Of a DNA stretch of 64,000 bases, positions 46,701 to 60,400 are shown one piece after another. This DNA is from Caenorhabditis elegans (taxonomy: Eukaryota > Nematoda > Chromadorea > Rhabditida > Rhabditidae). The notes under the pieces were generated by a model. The model was given only the letters and a program-made list of their open reading frames with translations, ran no database searches and was not told the origin of the DNA. The stretch's first letter is position 1; each line of letters begins with the position of its first letter. The stretch is taken from the NCBI RefSeq assembly GCF_000002985.6, contig NC_003283.11:6572001-6636000 (forward strand). The letters run 5' to 3'. A program made the position numbers and the translations under genes.

Positions 46701-49700
46701 TTTTTCAAATTGGGGGTTTGGAATCTTTGAAAACAAGTTTATTTCAAAACCATTCGATGAACCAAGACAGGAGTGCAATCAAAAAGTCTGATAATTTTCA
46801 CTTCTATTCAAATTTTTAAATTTATGAAATTTTGCCAAAACATAAACTGCCATTTAAGTCATTTTCTGAATACAAACCCGAAATTTGAGGTTCAAAAATA
46901 GAACAATGTGTAACCAAACTCTTAAGCCTGCTTTTAATTATGCAGAACTTATCGACTTAGTTATTTTGGTGTAACTTTTGGCAATCGGCAATTTTGGAAA
47001 TCGCCGCTTGTTTAGTTTTCCGTTACGTCTACTTGTGAATAGGCACAAAACTGACCTAGTTTGTCTCGGAAGCAGACAACATTTATCTGCATGAGAGAAC
47101 TAGTGCAATCGTATAAAAAGTTTTCAAAAAAATTCGTATAGAAAATTAAGAGAAGCTTGGTTCAGATACATATTCTGCAAGTTTCAAACCTACTTACGAT
47201 AAAAAATTTTCAAGCTTCTGTTACAACTTCTTCTTTATACATTTCTGCTGCAAACCTTTAATTCCTAAAATCTGACACAAATCCGACAAGTGCCCTCAAA
47301 ATTCCATTCAAGTACTGGGGACGTAAGATATCAATCGTTGATCGTTAAGCGCAATAAAATCACATAAGACGATCGAGTCTAGTTTGAACGAAATTATTTT
47401 CATTTTCGTTAATTAGCAACGTACCGTAGTTCAAGCCAATCAGCTAAGTGGTAGCTTAATTGAAGACCGCCTTTCAAAGAATGTAAGGAATGGTTTATAT
47501 AACAGTTGCAAAAACATTTTCTTTCGGCTTCATAAAAAATCAATGTATTATTGAAATAATTGGTGGAGTCAAAACAGATTAAAAATGTGACACACTGTTG
47601 TAGTTAGTAGTTTCATCTATAGGTTTTATTTCCGAAAAAAACACTATTATACACCAAGAAGTATATTTTTCATTGTTGATAATTTTCATCAAACATAATG
47701 GAGATATATATCAAACCGGAAAGTTGAAAGTAAAACTCTAAACATGCTACTAGAATGGAATAATGTTTATGGGCATCAAAAGTTAGAGTGAACTTGAGAA
47801 TTTTATTTGTGAGTGATGTTAGGGTGATTTGGTTGGCCTGTTAGCCAAATTGCAGGAAACATAAGGCACAAACGCAGTGAGTAATCTACCGTAAATTAGA
47901 CAACATCTATTTGGGTTGCAGCAGAGATTTTGAGGCTATGCAAGAAAGGATGCTTGGGAATTATTGGAGTTGAATCTTGTAAAAATACTATTTCCACGTT
48001 TAGTAATGCATCTTATTGCTCAACCCTGACAATCTTTTGTTTTGCAAAATGATTTGCCACTGACAAAACATGTATGATTTTTCTTCAAAAGTTTTGTAGT
48101 TAATTAAATTTAAATATGGTAAAGTGGATGGGGTGCAAGAATATAATGGAATCGTCAAAACCGTGAAATTAAATTGCAATATATTGAAGTAATGGAAATA
48201 GAGCAAAGGTTCAGTATCATTCAGTATCATTTGTACATGCCATATGTTCCCTATTATACTTGCACATCCTTGCTGCACTTTGGCAGTTAATATCTTGGTT
48301 TCGTTTGCTTTTGTCAGAAAACTGTAAACTGACAAAATACGTGCTAAATAATCTTCTGTATTTCACTAACAGTATATTTGTGATTAATTTTAGTACAACC
48401 GAGATATGAGCCGTCAAAGTAAAGCAATTGGGGTACAAATCCAGTAGGGAAAATATGGTAGACTTGTTAACTTGAAATTAGTCTTCAGTTTATGTACTAT
48501 AGGACTAAACTTATTTGTATTTATTTTTTTTTAACTTGAGGGAATAGTTTTCCTTGACATGCATACTTAATAAAGCGGTGAATTGAATTTATATGAATAA
48601 CATTGTTGTACTAGTTGTTACTTTGATGCTACTTTTGCAAATTGACAAAATATCATGATATCTCGGAAAATATGCGAACTACATATTTGGCAAATTTATT
48701 ACTCATCGGGTAAGAAAATCGGAGAAAACATATCTGATGTCTATCAACTGATCTAAATGAATAGAAAAATGATTGTTCCCAATTGAATCAGTCTAGATCA
48801 GGAACTTTTGAAACATATATACAGTTATATGCCCTAAAAATGAACAACTTTCCCCGTCAACAGACACAATATTTTTCTCTTTTTCTGGTCTCCATGTCCT
48901 ATTTCATGAGTCAAGTGTTGTAGAGGGCGACGATAAGACATCGGGCCCAAACGCATTAACGAATCATCTTGCGGGTCGGGAGGCGGGATCTGTCAAAAGT
49001 TTGCAGCGTTTGGCAAAGGTTCGAGGCTGGCAATGAAGATGCAAGGATGGTGGACGGCTACCTGCAGATGACAGTCTATCGGAGACGCAGACTAATCAGA
49101 TGACATTAGTCTTTTGAAAGTTTTGCGGAAGTCCAATTCGGCGAACACAGGTCGCGTGTGAATCGATGCTCGTAGACCGAGTAGCAATTGACAGCTAGAG
49201 ATTGACAATTTATGAAGAGACGCAGACAGATGTGAACATAGAAACGACAAAAGACATACATGTTTCGAATTAGATGGACAAGATCGGTTGCCTCTATATA
49301 AAGTAGCTCAACGTATTTTATCCAAAATTCTAAATCGGTCACTATCAATCTAGCAATTCTAAAATGTTTTTGTTTCTGATTTTCCGCAATTCCATCGAAG
49401 TTACAATTTTGACTTAAAATTTTCTATCACAAATCATGTACCAATGTGTGCACTTTTAAAAAAATTGTACAATGTATGTAGCAGTAATCAGAAGGGGATT
49501 GTTTTCCTATAAAATTCAAGAAAACCCAAAATTCTCACATTCCGAAAATCTTTTTTTTCTGACTTTTTTCCTTTTTGGTTCATCGAACATAAAAACATTT
49601 TGAAACAAATTTTTGAGGTGGTCTTTTCAAGTGGAAAGTAAATTCAAAATCTTTTATCATCAGATCGAATATGAAATTTCTGAGTTTTCTATTTTAAGAA

Positions 49701-50267
49701 CTTTCAGTATCTATAGTATCCCTAGGCACATTTTTAAAACGTTTCATACAACTCCAGCTAAAGTTTTCTGAAAATACGGTTAGCCAAATTCACCACTTCA
49801 TCCTGATAATTGTCATTATGCTTTTCCTTCCACTACAACTAGACTATCTCTTTTCGGAAGGGGGTGAGATTTTAATTGTTTGTCTGAGATTCCTACGTCT
49901 TCGACCAGCGTAACGATCAGAGAACATGCCGACATGACGTCTTCCCCCAGCCGAAAATGTCTCTCTTCTGATCTTGCCTTACATGTGAAGAAAAGTACCA
50001 AAAAATTGCTGTGATAACTTTGTGATTTGAGGCTGGGTTTTCAGTCTCAAAATTTGACATGTAGGTACGTTCATTTTTCCTTCAAGTTTCCCTCTTTTTT
50101 TTTCTCAAATATAAACCCTTTTCGGTGGTCACTTGATCTTTTCCTCTCCTCTCTACGTTTTTCATTTCTCTAATAACATATCTGGTAGAGATCTCTTAGA
50201 ATGACAACACCCAATTTGCATATTACAAAATGATGATCACACTTTTTTTCCTTCTCAGAATCTAAAA
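43769..50267. other. 6.5 kb interval without a supported gene
   Basis: Starts with the cpr-4 3' UTR. No frame longer than 111 codons, no convincing chain of exons, and no tRNA that I could fold. Positions about 46030-46380 and 48890-49110 are less AT-rich than the rest and could be regulatory, probably for the receptor gene at 50268 or for a non-coding RNA. Confidence 0.5.
43824..43829 (+). terminator. Poly(A) signal of cpr-4
   Basis: AATAAA 56 bp after the stop codon. Confidence 0.65.
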
Positions 50268-52657
50268 ATGGTACCTGACAAGTCATGCTTGGTTTGCAAA
50301 AAAGCTTCAAATGGAATGCATTTCGGTGCACTCACCTGCCGAGCGTGCGCCGCATTCTTTCGAAGGGCTACTGTACTGAAATTACAGTATAAATGTAAGC
50401 AGGGGAATTCAAAATGCAATATTGATGGTCGTGGAAGGTGAGTTACTATAGTCTTCAAAATCAGAAAATTCACGTTTTGTTTATAGATATGTCTGCCGGC
50501 AGTGTCGTCTGACAAAGTGCAAAGCAATCGGGATGAATGAAGAGAGTATGTTTTTTTTTCCAAAAAAATAAAAACTTGCAAGATTTTCAAGTGCATATCG
50601 TGCACATCAAAAAATTTTACATCAAAAGTTTTTGTGAAAAATTGTTGCGAAAATTGGTTTGACAAATTTTCAAAAACTTCATGTGAATAGGTTTTGTGGA
50701 ATACGCAGAAAAATAATTTTTTCTGAAAAATAAAAAATCCTAACAAAATTTCTAGATCATCTCTATGTTTGATTTTTACTCTTTAGGCTTAGAAAGGATT
50801 TTTTCCGAAGTCCGAAAATTACAAAAATATTCCAAAGGTTTTTTTTATAGCTTAAATAATTTCAAAATGAGGGCATTAAATACAAAAGTGCCCTATTTCC
50901 TTTTTTTACATAATGTTGAATTTTGAAAATTGCTAAAAATCACCACTCATTTTTGCTAGTGGTGAAATAACTAAATCCTTTCCAAAACACAAATAAAATT
51001 TCAATTACTGTCAAAAATTTTGCTGCCATTCTTTTGGAATTTAACCAAAAGCGTTTTTTTCTGCAAATTTTACAGAGTCCAATTATTTTTCTCTTCTTTT
51101 TTTCTCTTCTTTTTCTAGTAAAATATACTCATTTTTCAGAAGTTCAATTGGACTATGACCCAACGTACTCGTTTCGCGGTTTGATGGAGGATAGTGGAAG
51201 TGTGAGTTTTGTTTTTTAAATTAAAAACAATTATTTTATTTACTACATTTCAGGACGAATTCTCTACGCCAAATGGAAGCCCAGCTCAATCTGATTACAG
51301 CCCGACCAACTTGAGCCGGAAGAACTCGGTGGAGTCACCTGGAATTGATCCGAACTTTTTGTTCACCTTCTCGCCAAAAACACCGGATAAGCCGAACATG
51401 GTTATCAGTTTTAATGACTTGGTGAAGAAAATTGAAACGTCATTTTCGGTAAGTTGAAGCGAAAAACATTGAAAGTGAAAATTTTGTTATTTTATGTTCA
51501 GCATAAAACAAAAGGCGACGATTGTGAACTGACTACTTTGACGTCTGCATTGAAAAAGTTTAGGAAAAATCAAAAAGCTCAAAGTCAAATCTCTTTTCTT
51601 GACAAAGTCGAGCTGAAATCTGCTATTGATTGGCTCAATGATCGAATCTATATGTACTCTTGTTGGTTTTCCTCTTCAAAATCTTTAATGTCTCTACCCA
51701 TGGATCAAAAAATGCAGCTCTTCCGATCTTCTTGGAATGTCGTTAGAACATTTGAGCGCCTAGAAATGTCTGTCAAGATTTTTGAAGAAGGAGTCATTCG
51801 AGGAGGAGTGAGAATAGTTTTTAATTATTTTTAAAAATATCAACTGTTTTTCAGTATATACTTATCAATGATGATCTCGCAATGAAATTGGAATCAACTC
51901 ATATTGACTTTGCCTCGATAACTGATCTCACGAATCAATATTTCAACAAGTGAGTTTTCTGTTTCAAAAACTTTGAAATGCCCACAATTCGCTGATTGAA
52001 ATTTGTCAATGTTCTGAAAAGCCTACTCAAAGTTGCGTTGGTTTTAGGATCACATTTTGATACAGCATTTTCTTTACTATAAAATTAATTGAAATACTGA
52101 AAATTCAACAAAACAATTTTTGCCGCTATGTCGAGAAAGATATAATGATGAAAAATCTTTGAACATTTTTATATTTGTATTTTTGTAATTTTCAGACTAT
52201 TCGAACCCTTCCTACACCGTTACATAGATGAAGTTGCAAGGCCACTTCTTGATCTCAAGCCAACTACGGAAGAAGTCGTTTTTTGTATGGTTCACCTTAT
52301 TGGACTTGAAGGTAAAAAAAAAAAACATCAATCAAATTTTTATTAACTTTAATTTTAGAAGGTGATCTTTCTCATGAAACACGAGAAGCTTGCGAACAAA
52401 TGCGAGCAGAAATTGCTGACCAAATGCACGTTTATTATACAAATCGGACGGATATCAAAATGTATTCTCATCGGCTTCTGATTCTTATGAAACTGGTCAA
52501 ATCCATGAAGGTTTGCCAAATTTTTTTTTAAGTTTTCTGATTTTCCCCCTATTTTTAGAGAATCTCTCGTGAGAAATCAAAGATCAAGGAGCTCTTCTGG
52601 CTTTTTGACATCTTTCATGCCGAAATCTCGGAGCCGTATTTTTTCGAGATGTTTTAG
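50268..52657 (+). CDS. Nuclear hormone receptor, nematode-expanded type
   Basis: Nine exons: 50268-50437, 50487-50545, 51140-51201, 51254-51448, 51502-51807, 51855-51949, 52196-52311, 52359-52510 and 52559-52657; 417 residues. The DNA-binding domain (residues 7 to about 75) has the two C4 zinc modules: CLVCKKASNGMHFG then CRACAAFFRR, and later YVCRQCRLTKCKAIGM. The P-box CRACAAFF is typical of the large worm-specific HNF4-derived (supplementary) receptor group. After a Ser/Pro-rich hinge comes a ligand-binding domain ending in SEPYFFEMF, like an AF-2 helix. It should act as a nuclear transcription factor; ligand and targets are unknown. A TTCTCAG acceptor 10 bases before the ATG suggests SL1 trans-splicing. 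I cannot assign an nhr number. Confidence 0.87.
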
Positions 52658-52776
52658 AAAATGATGGGAACCCAAATCAAGAAAATGCTCACACAACCAG
52701 TCATGATAATTTCATAATTCATTTTTACGTACGAGTTTTACAATACGAGTTGTTTCTTTTTGAAAATCAAACAAGT

Positions 52777-54305
52777 TCACATAAAATATTTTTTGATAAT
52801 ATCGTTGACAAGCACACTTCTTGGAATTTGCAAGTGATCTCCATCCACGTCCATAAAATGGATTCGTCCACTCTCATGAAGCTTCTTCAATCCAATACGA
52901 TCCTCTTTGTACAGGTCGGTTTCGTTCATTGGGAGAATTGTGTCAATATCACCGTCTTTGTAGAACCCGAACCACTGGAATAAATTATTGAGACTTTATA
53001 AAATATTTCAGCGTGAGAACCGTGACAGGTGGTACAAAATGTCTGTTGCCTGTGTGGCTCTTTGTACCCATTAGAATGAGAATACTCGGGAAAACTCCGG
53101 CCTGCATTAACAAGCTTTTGGCGACCCTCGCCTATAGGCGACTATAGTCTACTTTCGGAAACTGCAAAACAAAAAAAACCACTCACAGATGAATCCTTTG
53201 GTACAACCATATGATCTTGATTGAATTTCACCAGAACCAGGTTTTTGAGACTCAATAAGTTGCGTTTGTAAGTCGGGTTGTTATTCTGAAACAAAAATAC
53301 TTTTTTTTTCAATTATTTTAATGATTACGATTTTCTAACGATTTTGAAATTCAAATGTCAACCGGCAGGAATAATTTTTAGAAAAGAAAATAAAGCACCA
53401 CCGTTCATTAAACTAATCCCGGCGCATCTTTTTACAGAAAAAGTTATAATTTTCAATCACCAAAAACAGTTTTTTCAAAACAAAAAAGGACCAAAATGTA
53501 CAGAAATTATTAATTAATACTTCAAAAAAATGTTTTAAAAATCCTTACGTTTTCGTTATTGATATCAGCCAAGAAAATAGAACGTTTTTTATACTCTTCG
53601 ACTTGATTTGGGTCGTGCCAGTACTGGGCTTGAACAACTCTAGAAAACTGTTAAAAATAATGAAATGAAAGACAAAAAATACTCGTACCGTTTTTGTACA
53701 AATGGAAGATAAGCTCCCAAGTCAATGAGACGTCTCACGCCATTGCACATAATATTGTCACCAATGCAGTACGGGGCTCCAAAAACTCCTTGATGTTGAC
53801 CACCGACTGACACCAAATTCTTCATTGGTGGATTTGGGCATCTTTGGGCAACCGCTCTCCTGAAAAATTGCCGTTCTACAAAATTTTTTAAAATTTAAAT
53901 TCAATAAACGCGATTTACAAAAACTGTGCTCCTTGTGAGAATCCGATCGCATTATATCCATTCTTTAGTTCAGGATCGTTCTTAATTTTGATACATGCCA
54001 TATAGACAAGTTCATTGGTATTTGCATAAAATCCATGCTCAATGTCTTTTGTAATACTAGATCCCAATTGAAGACTGTGAACGTAAACTCCAGGAATTTG
54101 CTCCTCGAATAGTTTTTTCACAGATCCCATAGACAACGGATTGCAACAACAGTCACCTAAAAATCATAATGTTCGCACTTTTTCAGTAATTAAGTTACAA
54201 CTAACCCATTCCATGCCACATGACCACTGGAACCTGCTTTGTAGCATTCCGGAATTCTGCTGTAGTTATGGCCAGTAGGCAAAGTAGAAGGGGAAAATAT
54301 CTCAT
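52777..54305 (-). CDS. ppt-1: PPT-1, palmitoyl-protein thioesterase 1
   Basis: Six exons: 54206-54305, 53919-54156, 53689-53859, 53549-53639, 53187-53285 and 52777-52974; 298 residues, close to the human enzyme (about 306). A signal peptide (1-16) leads to [12 protein letters not shown]. The nucleophile is Ser107 in GFSQGAQ; the acid residue lies in the VVPKDSSWFGFY segment and the histidine in GDHLQ near the C-terminus, completing the alpha/beta-hydrolase triad. [15 protein letters not shown] is also highly conserved. The enzyme removes palmitate from cysteines of proteins degraded in lysosomes; loss of the human gene causes infantile neuronal ceroid lipofuscinosis (CLN1). It is convergent with the receptor gene, with only 119 bp between the stop codons. 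Confidence 0.93.
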
Positions 54306-56233
54306 TCTTCAAGAAAACGAAGAAATGATTAGAGTGGGGTCAAATGAGAATGGACAAAGAGGTCGGCTGTTTGGCTCAACAACTGATAAGATAAGATTAA
54401 TTGGCTCATTCGGGTTTATTGATTGATCATGCTAGAAGGCAAAACAATTGATAGAGTTTTTCGATTGAATTAATAATGAAGTTTGAAATCCTGAAAATAA
54501 AACCAGAATACATGACAATTTTTAGCTTTATAATTTGCTTGGCTGGCTTGAATCGAATAATTGATTGAGTTTTGAATAACCTCGCAAAGAGTTACTAGGC
54601 CGTTGTCTATGATTTCAAATCATAACAATGATCCAAATAAACATACGCAGGCAATTCAACAAGTAAATTGGATGTTCAACGAAAACTACGACCCCAAAAG
54701 CCTTTTTCATGTTCTAACTTCAGTCTGTAATTTTCTGTTTTAGATCTGTACCCACATGGCTCTACTGAATGTCGTCGATTCTGTTGGATAAAAAGAAACA
54801 TTTTGAACTAAAAAGTGTATGATGAACCATTCTCGAGCCACACCAATTAATCTATTTGACAACTTACACTTTATTTCGGGCTGGAAAACATATTTTTAAC
54901 TTTTAAATAATAATTTGTTAACACCCGAATTGATTTGGTCGAGATCATTGAATACATTTTTGCTAATTTCACATGGAAAGATTGTTGGATAAACTGCGAC
55001 GAGAACCTGGCATGACGCATTTTTAATCGACCGTTAGCCATATGCGCACTGTGAGTTGTGCACATTATCCCTCACGGTCCCATGGCCCCATCTACAATTT
55101 CGTCTACAATGTTGCGAGATTTTTGAAGTATACATATGTACATCGCAAATTACCTGTTTCACACCTTTTTTTTGCCGTAAATTCATTGCTTCAAATAACA
55201 ATGCTTTCATAGAACAATCTGTATTTGCCTCTTGAAAAATAATAAATTTTGCCATTACATGTATTCTCCGTTTTTTCCTTTTTCCTCCACATTTTCTATT
55301 GAAATACACAATTAGACGTTCCCGGAAAACACGCATGCAACCAACTTGTAATCGAATCATTTTTTCCTCATTCCTCTCTATTCTCCAACCATTTCACCTA
55401 CCACGATGCGAGGAGAGTTGAATTTTAATTTTTCTATTTATTATTTGCTGTTGTTGGAATAATTTCCATCGCTATTCGCTCATTTTGTTTCCTTTCTTGT
55501 TCGCTCATATTCCTCTCCCTCAAAATCGTCATTTCGAATTCGCACAAGCATTTTCTTTCTATGTTCTCGCGCTCAAATACGTTGTAGCAGAAAAACATAT
55601 GAAGCAAGACAAAATCATGTGATAATCAGTGACTGCTTGAGAGCACATTGGTATCCACTAGCAACACACTTTCTTCCATTAATCTATCTTCTTCTACTTT
55701 TGTTTCAATTGTGCTTAAGAATACAATTCGATGTATAAAATGAGCAGAAATGTGGTGTACACAAGTCACAAAACTTGTTATTTTGCTCAATAGTAACCAA
55801 ACAACCTGTGATTTCATTAGGTGATGGTAAGGTTTCAATTAGAATGCGGTTGGATTGACGTGCGATGGTTAATTGCTTCCTGTTTTTGATTTGAAAGTTA
55901 AAAGCCCAAAATTAAGTTTTAAAAAAATCAAATATTTTTCATTCATCTCTTGTAACTCAACAAAGAACTTTATACTTCAATAACTCATTCAAACTTCAAG
56001 GTTGACGAAACCATACTTACCAGCTTGCAAGAGCTTTGTTTTTTATTGAAAATATATAAGGAACTATTAAGAGTAGGCCAAAAAGCCTAAAAAAATCATC
56101 CAATATATTTAACCTCTGGAAATATGTTATCTAAAAGTCTTATCAGATTCAGATGCTTTCGAATCGCGTACTGTATAAGATAAATCTTTTCGATAAAATA
56201 TCCTAAAAGCCAAATTCCACTGCTTTTATTCTA
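54306..56233. other. Intergenic DNA upstream of ppt-1
   Basis: No supported gene. Short frames on the minus strand (54871-55065, 55034-55360, 55626-55838) have neither splice context nor codon bias. Contains the ppt-1 promoter. Confidence 0.45.
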
Positions 56234-57472
56234 TTAGGTTGAACCGGAAGTCTTTGTGACTTGTTCAAACGTTTATTTCTCGAAGCAAGAGAAACGACAG
56301 GATAAATTTTATTTGCTATCATTATCAACAATATACTGCCAACGTGTGGGTAACTTGTGAGTGCCCTACTTATAGAACCCTTCCAGGCGCAAGTCGAAAT
56401 ATTGCTTGAGTGCCATTTCGACACTTCCATGGGTATTGAAGGTTCTTTCCCAGAGGTCACGAGTTATACCTGAAAACAATCAGTATTCAGATGGAGCAAT
56501 GTCTTGAGAATACGGTGGGTAAAGGAGAACCATCCATCCACTCCTGACCAGTCCTTGCAATATTTGTTTCAAGCCGTAGGGACGAGCGTTGTTTTGTTGT
56601 AAATATAGTTGCTTGTCCATCAGGGGTGAACGATTGAAGACTTTCTTCAGGTTCCGTGGTTAGATAATGTAGAGGCCCCCAGTAGTTATTTTGCTATCAG
56701 GTAGCAGTTCCCTGTAGATGGGGCCGTACACTCCCCACCACACTGTGAGGATGCCTTTTTTGGGGTGAAGGTCGGGTTTGGCGGCATCCTGTGGGGTGTC
56801 TCCTTCTCCAATCCACTGGTCACGCTCGTGGTTGTTCTCGTAGAGGACCCACTTCTCGTTTCCAGTGATGAGTGGGTCCAACCATCAATCGCCCCCGTAG
56901 AGAATGAGGAGGGAAAGGGAATCATCCACTCAAAAATCAAGCTTGGCTTGTGTCAAGGTGTGAGGTATGAATCAACCCCTAATTTTCTTTATTCCGGGAG
57001 CTGCCAAGCCCTGTACGATGTTGGTTTGATGAGACCCAAGTGCGGTTGACAGCTCACGGGTAATTTGGAAAGGATCCGTTGCCACGGCTTTCTTCAATGC
57101 ATCCAAATCCAATTTATGGGGTCTCATGATCCTCGAGAGAAAAGTCGTCCTTGTCGAAGCGGTGGAACCAATTGTGTATGATATTATAGTGATGGGCATG
57201 TGTATGATAAACATTCTCAAGGAGACTATCTAAATCCTTCATCGTGGTATGAAAGAGGAAGAAGTACAGCAAACTATGTCGGATGTGGATGGCACTGTTT
57301 ACATACATCGTTGGCTAACTAAACTCAGGTCAGAGGGAAGGGAATGGGGTGTTTTTTAAAATGAAGTTCCTTTACTCGTTGTTATACCCTAGCAACATAG
57401 GAACACCAAAGTGCAACTGCGGCGAGCGGTGGAGAAGCAAACCCAGTCACAAAGACTTCCGGTTCAACCTAA
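56234..57472 (-). mobile_element. Decayed mariner-type transposon
   Basis: The element is 1239 bp and begins TTAGGTTGAACCGGAAGTCT; the same sequence is inverted at its other end, with perfect arms of about 29 bp, and both ends are flanked by TA (56232-56233 and 57473-57474). The minus strand encodes broken mariner transposase: a helix-turn-helix part (57308 to about 57010), then GNEKWVLYENN and LHPKKGILTVWW (56881 to about 56700), then PPYSQDIAPSEY. Frames are split by stops and shifts. Two of the catalytic aspartates are changed (TGD to TGN, PSD to PSE), so the copy is dead, yet its ends are intact. Confidence 0.85.
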
Positions 57473-57474
57473 TA

Positions 57475-60400
57475 GAATTGTGTTCCTATTCCAATTTGAC
57501 ATGAGCTATGGCCGTTGTAGCTGTCTTCGAGCTTTTCAAAAATTCATGCATCTCCAATTGTTATTGCCATTTGAACTTTCAAGCCCCATTCATTCACACA
57601 CACCGAACCCGTCTGTCATCTGTTCGGGTCTCCATTTTCAGACAACTCTTTGAAGCACGACGTCTTCTTGTTTACCACTACTTGTCCTCTATCCTTCATG
57701 CCGTAGGTTCTTTCACTCTACATACACACTCTGCCTTTTTTGTCTCTTTTGGTTTTCCCCTCGTTTTCAGCCTATATCCTCCCTCTCTAGTTTTCTGCAT
57801 CTGAATCTGTCGCCATTCCTCTCTCACGCCTTCTGGAGTACGTTGTGTTTTGCTTTTCTCCAATGACTTGGAGCGAGCGACGAAGAAGCTAATCAGTCAC
57901 AAGGAAAATGTGCACTTTTGATTAAAGCCATCTCTCCGTTTTCACACATTTTTTCGTATATCTATCTTCAACTAAAATGATGATTCTTTTTGTGTTGAAT
58001 ATTTAACAAATTTAGAGATCTATTTAGCGCCTGTAACTTTTAAATCAATTTTTTGTCTAACTTTATTATTTTTTGTACTTTTATCGCTTGTCCAAATTAG
58101 TCAATAGAGTATTGAATGCACCTTGACAGCTGAGAAAATATTTTGTTAGATGAGCAAAGTCATAGCATCCCACATACTTTTCAAAAAGCCGGACAAGCGA
58201 AGCCATGAGTTGTCGACGGCTACAACTATTTCTGAATTGAACATTTGGAATAAAAAACTGTTGCAATTCGCATAACTGTATAAAGCTTTCTTTGCTAGAT
58301 ATTCTTAGCTTCCTGCTTCCTACGTACCTACGTACCTACCTCCATCCATTTTCTACATTTTGGCGTATTTTATCGTTAGATAGGTAGGCATTTTGCGTGA
58401 AAATCTGTTATTTTGGAAATTGACATAGGCATAATTTATAGGATTTTTGCTGTTTTAAACCACAAGTGTTTAAAGATGAAGCAAGTTATTTTGTAAATTA
58501 GTCTTATTGAACGATTTACCAAAAACTGCTCAATGGTTTGCTTCGAAGTTCTAATACTTTCCAATAAAATGCATAATTTTGTGATTTCTCAAATGTTTCC
58601 CAAAAAATAAAAATCGAAAAGATAATCCAACATCATGCACTTACTTCTCTTTTGAGGATTTTCCGGAATTTATAATTCTTTTATGTCTAGATTTCGCACC
58701 TACGGCTTTAATGTTTGCTCTCATATCTATCCGTCTCTTCTCAATTCTTTTGATGAAGATTCTCCCCCGTTTCATAATTTTTGCATGTTTTTATTAGACC
58801 AGAAAATCCACGTCACTCGGAATATGAGATCAGATCAAATTCTAAATATATAATTTGTTGTCGATTCTTTGAATTTTTGACTAATTGAACATATCTCCCA
58901 ACGGGAATTGTTACTCATTTCGAATTTTATTTTTGGACTCGATTCTCTAACATCGTTCTCGTCGCACATGATCAGTTTTTCACGTGATTGAATTTCTCTC
59001 CAATTTCCGAGAATATTTTATGAGCCAGAAAAATCACAATACTACAAAATGAGTTAGCTATAGCTAGAAATGAGCCTTCGAAGATGTGTCACTTTGCTGT
59101 CCTTTTTGAGGGAACAAACAATATTGTTGAAAAGACAGAAATGCTTTTTTGTTGAAATGTTCAAATTGATAAAAACGAACATTAATTGTTTTTCACAATT
59201 TTCCAAATTAATATATTTCAATTGCTTCACACACGTATGCTGATTCAATTGTTCTAAGAGAATTTGTATGTTTGAAGTTCAATAGTTCAATAGTATAATA
59301 GTTCAAACTTTGAACTATTATAACACTTCTTACAGCTCAAAAAATGTGCTTGTTTATGTGGAATATTAATCTGATCAGCAACGCTCTTCTGATGTTGAAG
59401 CCGACAATTTGAGGCCAAACATCTTACATTCGACAGTAAATATTTGGGGATTAAGACTTATGTTTTGGTAGTTTTTAGGCAAGGTAGTATGCATCTTAGA
59501 AAACTCTCAGGCGATGTTTATTCATTTTGTCTAAATATTTCCAGATCCGCAGAACCATTAATGGAGTAGAGCCATCAAATTCATATCTTTATATTTCAGT
59601 GCATAGTATAACTCTATCTTTCTTTCAACTAAAGCTTTGAACTGTGCACCCTAGATGTGGAGAGTCTAATTTAAGCGGAACAGGGTTTGATGTTCGAATC
59701 ACGAAAGCGACCGTTCGCGATCAGCACCGATTGAGAGTCGCGGTGCGCGCATTGAGCTCACTTTTAGTGGCTCTTCTTATTTTTCTTTTTTTCTCACGTC
59801 ATGAGTATTCCTTTCAGTAGTACTCATTGCAAGTCTAGTCTTGAATCCTCTCAGTCTCCCTATTTTTTTCGTCTGCAATTTTCCCCTTTTTTGTCTAGTT
59901 TGTTCATCTTTTCCTCCGTCACCAGACTGACCAGCTCATGCCCACATCTTCTGATATATTTGTTTTCTATCCCTATCTCTCTGTCTTTTTCTCTGTCCCT
60001 TTCTTCATATGTTAATACACTTCATATGTTTTTCTCTCTTTTTCTCCTGTCAGTGAAAGCCAAAAGTGCGTGGCGTGGGCTCGGGGAGCTGAAACGAAAT
60101 GAGTGGCGAACCGGTGTGAGCGTGCCGTGTGAGCTTTTGTTGCTGCTCCTTCTATCCCTATCCATTTTGGTGTTAATGCCATGGAGAGAATGTTTGCATG
60201 ATATATTCCGCGGAAATTGGGAATTGGCACCGCGGATCAAAAATTAGAAGACTTTTGAGAATGAGAATAAGAAGAGTAAGAAATGGGTTAAGAGCGGCGG
60301 CGACGACGACGACGGCGGAATTTTCTCCTCTCGACGAATTAATTAGAGATGGGAGCAGGAGAAGAGGGTGAGCAGAGACTTTGTGCTTTTTTCCTTTCCT

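Noticed and set aside
59641-59720. tRNA-like GTTCGAATC word
   Set aside because: No acceptor stem or anticodon arm can be paired around it.
59801-60247. 148-residue frame upstream of scd-2
   Set aside because: Mostly a CT-rich tract read as Ser/Phe/Leu. The start has no splice acceptor and the composition is low-complexity.
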